From assembly GCA_017418975.1 (NCBI GenBank), contig JAFOMG010000011.1, positions 62,001 to 126,000 of the forward strand: DNA of 64,000 nucleotides, in the 5' to 3' direction. Of the stretch, positions 60,206 through 64,000 are shown one piece after another (positions within the stretch are counted from its first letter, which is position 1; each line of letters starts with the position of its first letter). Source of the stretch: Sphingomonas sp. (GTDB taxonomy: Bacteria > Pseudomonadota > Alphaproteobacteria > Sphingomonadales > Sphingomonadaceae). Below the pieces are notes generated by a model, which did no database searches, had not been told where the DNA came from, and saw only the letters and a list, made by a program, of their open reading frames with translations. The translations under genes were made by a program, and so were the position numbers.

Positions 60206-60219
60206 CCGGCGATCGCCGG
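60206..60219 (-). terminator. 14-base palindrome after dnaQ
   Basis: CCGGCGATCGCCGG (60206-60219) is a perfect palindrome immediately beyond the dnaQ stop on the minus strand. A hairpin with a GATC loop would form in RNA. No U run follows, so termination is weak at best; a protein-binding dyad is equally possible. Confidence 0.35.
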
Positions 60220-60222
60220 GAG

Positions 60223-60915
60223 TCAACTGGCCGGGGCGGCGCCCCAGAGCGGGTCCTCCATCTTAGAGAGAAAGGCCGCGTGGCGTTCGAGTTCCGCCGC
60301 GCTGGCCGTAAATTGCCGGGCCGGGCGCGCATGCACGCGCGACGGCGCCTCGACCATGGTCTCGCGCACCGCCGGCGCGTCCACCGCCAGGCCCAGCGTG
60401 ATCTGCCGCCCGCCGGTAAGCTCGACATAGACCTGGGCCAGCAGCGAGGCGTCGATCAGCGCGCCGTGCAGCGTGCGCTGGGTGAGATCGATGCCGTAGC
60501 GGGTGCACAGCGCATCGAGCGTGTGCTTGGCGCCCGGATGCTTGACGCGCGCGATCGCCAGCGTGTCGACCATGCGGCCCAGGTCGACGATCGGCCGGCC
60601 GCTGCGGGTCAGCTCGCCATTGATGAAGCCGAAGTCGAAATTGGCGTTGTGCGCGATCATCGGGCTGTCGCCGATGAACTCGAGCATGTCCTCGACCACA
60701 TCCTCGAACAGCGGCTTGTCCGAGAGGAACACGTCCGACAGGCCGTGGACGTTGAACGCCTCGATCGGCATCGGGCGCTGGGGATTGATATAGGCGTGGT
60801 AGGTGCGGCCGGTCATGACGCGGTTGACCAGCTCGACGCATCCGATCTCGACCAGCCGGTCGCCACCCGAGAAGCTGAGCCCGGTGGTTTCGGTGTCGAA
60901 CACGATTTCACGCAT
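60223..60915 (-). CDS. dnaQ: DNA polymerase III subunit epsilon
   Basis: Proofreading 3'-5' exonuclease of the replicative polymerase, 230 residues. The DEDDh residues are D7 and E9 (FDTETTG), D94 (ANFDFGF), H150 and D155 (LHGALIDA). The C-terminal part contacts the alpha subunit. It closes the conserved run ppsR-maf-aroE-coaE-dnaQ, seven bases after coaE. Confidence 0.95.
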   Translation of the reverse strand: MREIVFDTETTGLSFSGGDRLVEIGCVELVNRVMTGRTYHAYINPQRPMPIEAFNVHGLSDVFLSDKPLFEDVVEDMLEFIGDSPMIAHNANFDFGFINGELTRSGRPIVDLGRMVDTLAIARVKHPGAKHTLDALCTRYGIDLTQRTLHGALIDASLLAQVYVELTGGRQITLGLAVDAPAVRETMVEAPSRVHARPARQFTASAAELERHAAFLSKMEDPLWGAAPAS

Positions 60916-60922
60916 TGGAACC

Positions 60923-61528
60923 TTATCCTCCCACGCGGCCCGCTAGGCAAGCGATGACATCACGGACCACCGCGCGCGTCTCCCCGATCGGCACGCCGGT
61001 GGGGATGACGAAATCGGCGCGCGCGCGCTTTTCCGAGTCGGGCAGCTGGCGGGCAAGGATCGCCTCGAACCGGGCCTCGGTCATGCCCGGGCGGGCGAGC
61101 ACCCGTTCGCGCTGCACATCGGCGGGCGCGGAGGCCACGGCGATCCTGTCGACCTGCTCCCATCCGCCCGCTTCGAACAGCAGGGGTATGTCGAGCACCA
61201 CCAGCGGCGCATCGCGATTCGCCTGGAGAAACGCCTCGCGCATCTCGGCCACCGCGGGATGGAGGATCGCCTCCAGCCGGGCAAAGGCACCGGGATCGGC
61301 CGTCACCGCCTCGCGCAGCAGCGCGCGGTCGACTCCGAGATCGCCGGTGGTGCCGGGGAACGCCGCCTCGATCGCGGCGAGCGCGCCGCCGCCCGGCCCC
61401 TGGAGCCGATGGACCTCCACATCGGCATCGAACACCGGCACGCCGTCTTCCGCGAACATCGCCGCCACGGTCGACTTGCCCATGCCGATCGACCCGGTGA
61501 GGCCCAGGATGATCGGGCGCGTGCTCAT
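60923..61528 (-). CDS. coaE: Dephospho-CoA kinase
   Basis: Last step of coenzyme A synthesis. 201 residues; P-loop TGSIGMGKST (11-20), with FDADVEVHRL and DIPLLFEAGG as the other CoaE blocks. The ATG overlaps the aroE stop by four bases; dnaQ follows. Confidence 0.95.
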   Translation of the reverse strand: MSTRPIILGLTGSIGMGKSTVAAMFAEDGVPVFDADVEVHRLQGPGGGALAAIEAAFPGTTGDLGVDRALLREAVTADPGAFARLEAILHPAVAEMREAFLQANRDAPLVVLDIPLLFEAGGWEQVDRIAVASAPADVQRERVLARPGMTEARFEAILARQLPDSEKRARADFVIPTGVPIGETRAVVRDVIACLAGRVGG

Positions 61529-62334
61529 TTCAGCAGCAGCGCGCGCAGTTCCTCGTCGCGGTCGCGCGGCGGTTCGGCACCGAAGAACAGCTCGAAGGCA
61601 AGCGCGGCCTGGCCGACCAGCATCTCGAGCCCGTCCACCGTGTCGAGATCGCGGTCGCGGGCCTGGGCAAGCAGGTCGGTCTCGAGCGGGGCATAGACCG
61701 CGTCATAGACCACGGCGTCGGCGGGCAGCGGCGCCAGGTCGATCTCGAGCGGCGGCTGGCCGACCATGCCGAGCGCACTGGCGTTCACCAGCAAGGTGGC
61801 GGGGGGCAGCTTGGCGGTGAGCGGCAGCGCCTCGCCCTTGATCCCGAAGCCGGAAAGCAGGGCCGCGCCCTTGAGCACATTGCGGTTGAGCAGAGTCACC
61901 CGGCCGATCCCGACCCTGGACAGTGCGAACAGGATCGCCCGCGCCGCGCCGCCCGCGCCGATCACCACCGCGTGCCTGCCCTCGAGATCCAGGCCCGCGA
62001 TCGGCGCATAGAAGCCGCCGGCATCGGTGTTGGTGCCGATCAGCGCGCCATCCTCGGCGCGCACCACCGTGTTGATCGCGCCGATCGACTGGCGGATCCC
62101 GCCGCGATCCTCGACGAACTCCAGCGCCGCCTGCTTGTGGGGCAGGGTGATGTTGCAGCCGCGCCAGTCGGGATCCGCCCTGCGCGCCTCGAAATAACCC
62201 GCCAGCTCCTCGGGCTTCACATGGGCTCGGCGATATTCGGCCGCGATGCCGAGTTGCGCCAGCCAGAAGCCGTGGATCAGCGGCGATTTGGACTGGGCGA
62301 TGGGGTCGCCGATCACCTCGGCATAGGCTGTCAT
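61525..62334 (-). CDS. aroE: Shikimate dehydrogenase
   Basis: Reduces 3-dehydroshikimate with NADPH. 269 residues starting MTAYAEVIGDPIAQSKSP (substrate-binding SxS). Catalytic K67 lies in NITLPHKQAA and D103 in GTNTDAGGF; the NADP loop is VIGAGGAARAI. The start ATG 62334 overlaps the maf stop by four bases; the frame remains open upstream only within maf. Confidence 0.94.
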   Translation of the reverse strand: MTAYAEVIGDPIAQSKSPLIHGFWLAQLGIAAEYRRAHVKPEELAGYFEARRADPDWRGCNITLPHKQAALEFVEDRGGIRQSIGAINTVVRAEDGALIGTNTDAGGFYAPIAGLDLEGRHAVVIGAGGAARAILFALSRVGIGRVTLLNRNVLKGAALLSGFGIKGEALPLTAKLPPATLLVNASALGMVGQPPLEIDLAPLPADAVVYDAVYAPLETDLLAQARDRDLDTVDGLEMLVGQAALAFELFFGAEPPRDRDEELRALLLK

Positions 62335-62927
62335 GACGTCAATATCCCCCGGACGCGCAGATAGTCGAGGATCGGCAGCAGCGGCATGCCGAGGATGGTG
62401 AACTGGCTGCCCTCGGTCCGGCTGAACAGCTGGACGCCGGGTCCCTCGATCCGGAAGCAACCGACACAGCCGGCGATCGCTGGCCATTCCATGTCGAGAT
62501 ACTCCTGGATGAATCCTTCCGAGAGCGGCCGGACGTGCAGCCTGGCCCGGTCGACATGGCGCCACACCGCGCGACCGCCCTCGGCGATCACGGCGGCGCT
62601 GTAGATGTCGTGCGTCCGGCCAGACATGCGGCGCAAGTGATCCGCCGCCTGCTCGCGGCTCTCCGGCTTGTCGAGCAGCGAACCGTCGTCGAGCGCGACC
62701 AGCGAATCGCCGCCCAGCACGAGCCCGGCCGGCACCAGGCCGGAGACCTTGAGCGCCTTGAGCTCGGCCAGCGCATCGGCCAGGTCGCGCGGGGAAATGC
62801 CGCCGGCGACCAGCGACTCCTTCGCCGAAGCCTCGTCGACCTGTGCCGTCACGGCTTCATGCGGCACGCCCGCGGCGTCGAGCATCGCGCGGCGCGAGGC
62901 GCTTTGCGACGCGAGGATGAACTTCAT
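62331..62927 (-). CDS. maf: Maf family nucleoside triphosphate pyrophosphatase
   Basis: Hydrolyses non-canonical or excess nucleotides to monophosphates. 198 residues beginning MKFILASQSASRRAMLDAAG (the SxSxRR motif), with LGGDSLVALD and KPESREQAADHLRRMSGRTH. Maf proteins come as dTTP/UTP or m7GTP types; I do not decide which. It overlaps ppsR and aroE by four bases each. Confidence 0.93.
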   Translation of the reverse strand: MKFILASQSASRRAMLDAAGVPHEAVTAQVDEASAKESLVAGGISPRDLADALAELKALKVSGLVPAGLVLGGDSLVALDDGSLLDKPESREQAADHLRRMSGRTHDIYSAAVIAEGGRAVWRHVDRARLHVRPLSEGFIQEYLDMEWPAIAGCVGCFRIEGPGVQLFSRTEGSQFTILGMPLLPILDYLRVRGILTS

Positions 62928-63745
62928 GACCTTCCCTTTTCGAGCGTCCGTTCGTTGCATAGCTGGATGATCGCCGCCGCGGTCTCCTCGATCGAGCGGC
63001 GCGTCACGTCGATCACCGGCCAGCCATTGTCGGCGAACATCCGCCGGGCATAGGCGACTTCGCGCGACACCGAGTCCTGGTCGACATAGCTCGTCTCGGG
63101 CGCCTGGTTCAGCGAAAGCAGCCGGTTGCGGCGGATCTGGATCAGCCGGTCGGCGCTGGTGGTGAGGCCGACGATCAGCGGATGCTTCAGGTCGAACAGC
63201 TCCACCGGCGGCGGCGATTCGACCACGATCGGGATATTGGCCGTCTTGTAGCCGCGGTTCGCCAGATAGATCGATGTCGGCGTCTTGGACGAGCGGGAGA
63301 CGCCGGCGAGCAGGATGTCCGCTTCCTCCCAATCCTCGGCGAGCAGCCCGTCATCATGGGCGATGGTGAACTGGATCGCATCGACGCGCGCGAAATAGGC
63401 GGCATCCAGAGTATGTTGCCGGCCCGGCCGCGCCTTGGCTTCCTGGCCGAGCAGGTTGGAGAGCGCATGGTTGACCGGATCGAGCGGCGCGATCGCCGGC
63501 AATCCCATCGCCCGGCAACGGCTTTCCAGCGTTCGGCGGATCTCGGGGTTCACCAGCGTGTAGAGCACCAGGCCCGGGTTCTGCGCGATTTCCTGCAGGA
63601 TGCGCTCGAGATGCGCCTCGCTGCGCACCATCGGCCAGAAATGCCGCAGCGTCTCCACATCGTCATATTGGGCGAGCGCCGCCTTGGCGATGTTCTCCAG
63701 CGTCTCGCCGGTGGAATCGGAGAGGAGGTGGAGATGAAGGCGCAT
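62924..63745 (-). CDS. ppsR: Pyruvate, phosphate dikinase (or PEP synthase) regulatory protein, DUF299
   Basis: Bifunctional kinase/pyrophosphorylase that controls PPDK or PEP synthase by phosphorylation. 273 residues; start MRLHLHLLSDSTGETLE and P-loop-like GVSRSSKTPTSIYLANRG (148-165). First gene of ppsR-maf-aroE-coaE-dnaQ. In alphaproteobacteria this gene (RP001/DUF299) commonly neighbours the replication origin, with hemE on the other side. Start ATG 63745 with GGAGGTGGAG just upstream. Confidence 0.93.
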   Translation of the reverse strand: MRLHLHLLSDSTGETLENIAKAALAQYDDVETLRHFWPMVRSEAHLERILQEIAQNPGLVLYTLVNPEIRRTLESRCRAMGLPAIAPLDPVNHALSNLLGQEAKARPGRQHTLDAAYFARVDAIQFTIAHDDGLLAEDWEEADILLAGVSRSSKTPTSIYLANRGYKTANIPIVVESPPPVELFDLKHPLIVGLTTSADRLIQIRRNRLLSLNQAPETSYVDQDSVSREVAYARRMFADNGWPVIDVTRRSIEETAAAIIQLCNERTLEKGRS

Positions 63746-64000
63746 CAGTGGCCCTTGCGGGAGGCGCGCGGCGCCACGGGGGATGAATCTGTGGAGAACA
63801 TGCCGCACAGCCACTAGCGCAACCCGGCGCACGAACCAATCGGGTCAGTTCGACGACTCCCGCTGGTGATTCGTCCACATGCCCGTCCCCAGCTTGTGAT
63901 TCCGATCCACAGCCTGTTGAAAACGGGGACGGCGCCGGCGAATCCGGAGACTCCCGAGGGGCCGGCGGAGTCAATCTGTTGGCAAGTCGCGGACGAATGC
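63746..64000. other. Putative part of the chromosomal replication origin (oriC)
   Basis: No gene lies in these 255 bases. Three DnaA-box-like 9-mers occur: TGTGGAGAA (63790-63798, one mismatch to the reverse of TTATCCACA), TCGTCCACA (63871-63879, two mismatches) and CGATCCACA (63903-63911, two mismatches to the consensus, one to the Caulobacter G-box TGATCCACA). The gene order ppsR-maf-aroE-coaE-dnaQ next to it is the one that flanks Cori in Caulobacter. hemE would be expected just beyond the window. The assignment rests on context and these weak motifs. Confidence 0.6.

Overview
The window looks like an ordinary chromosomal segment of an alphaproteobacterium, most likely of the Sphingomonadales. 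The basis is high-GC, densely packed DNA together with a class I lysyl-tRNA synthetase, COQ9, MmcB, DUF1489, DUF1491 and DUF4169 proteins, a CrtZ-type carotenoid hydroxylase, and the order ppsR-maf-aroE-coaE-dnaQ at the right end. That order borders the replication origin in Caulobacter. I see no prophage, transposase, CRISPR array, tRNA, rRNA or obvious defence island. Most genes are housekeeping, in short operons with 4-base stop/start overlaps, and several start at GTG or TTG behind a good ribosome binding site.

Layout, left half. 1-4.6 kb (+): a Tat-exported amine oxidase, metX, a GNAT acetyltransferase and metW (methionine pathway), then a pirin. 4.6-9.9 kb: a lipoprotein and ssb (-), a tiny DUF4169 gene (+), feoAB behind a Fur-like box, COQ9 and an EamA exporter (-). 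9.9-17.7 kb: an old yellow enzyme (+), then a leftward run of gltX, tonB, ribD, ribE, ribBX and ribH with two small membrane proteins. The RibA-like half of RibBX has lost its catalytic residues. 17.8-25 kb: prs, a TSUP permease, a monooxygenase-fold protein with an MFS pump, and a bacterial CDC48/p97-type AAA+ ATPase divergent from a LysR regulator. This pair is bracketed by two copies of one intergenic repeat. 25-32 kb: cyclophilin, mgtE, DUF1489, the run pabBC-aatA-msrA, a metallo-beta-lactamase-fold hydrolase and a MAPEG protein. 32.4-35.5 kb (+): rpmF-plsX-fabH-ihfA-merR.

Layout, right half. 36-43.5 kb: sixA, a DinG/XPD-type iron-sulfur helicase, an unrecognised beta-rich protein, class I lysS and a DUF389 membrane protein. 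43.5-51 kb: nhaA and an MFS gene overlapping by 100 bases tail to tail, a secreted protein, the run etfB-etfA-phyH, a small secreted protein and sucC, the last two sharing a bidirectional terminator. 51-57.4 kb: crtZ, msrB, PBP1A, the overlapping run SCO1-YcgN-YgjP, a secreted ankyrin protein and mmcB. 57.4-63.7 kb (-): a SleB-type hydrolase, hpf-ptsN-thioesterase-DUF1491, and the overlapping run ppsR-maf-aroE-coaE-dnaQ. The last 255 bases hold DnaA-box-like sites and may be part of oriC.

Three families of dispersed palindromic repeats sit between genes. The points most worth checking are the putative origin, the CDC48 locus (altered Walker A, terminator in its leader, flanking repeats), the degenerate RibBX and the unrecognised protein at 39673-40353. 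None is firm evidence of a new system.
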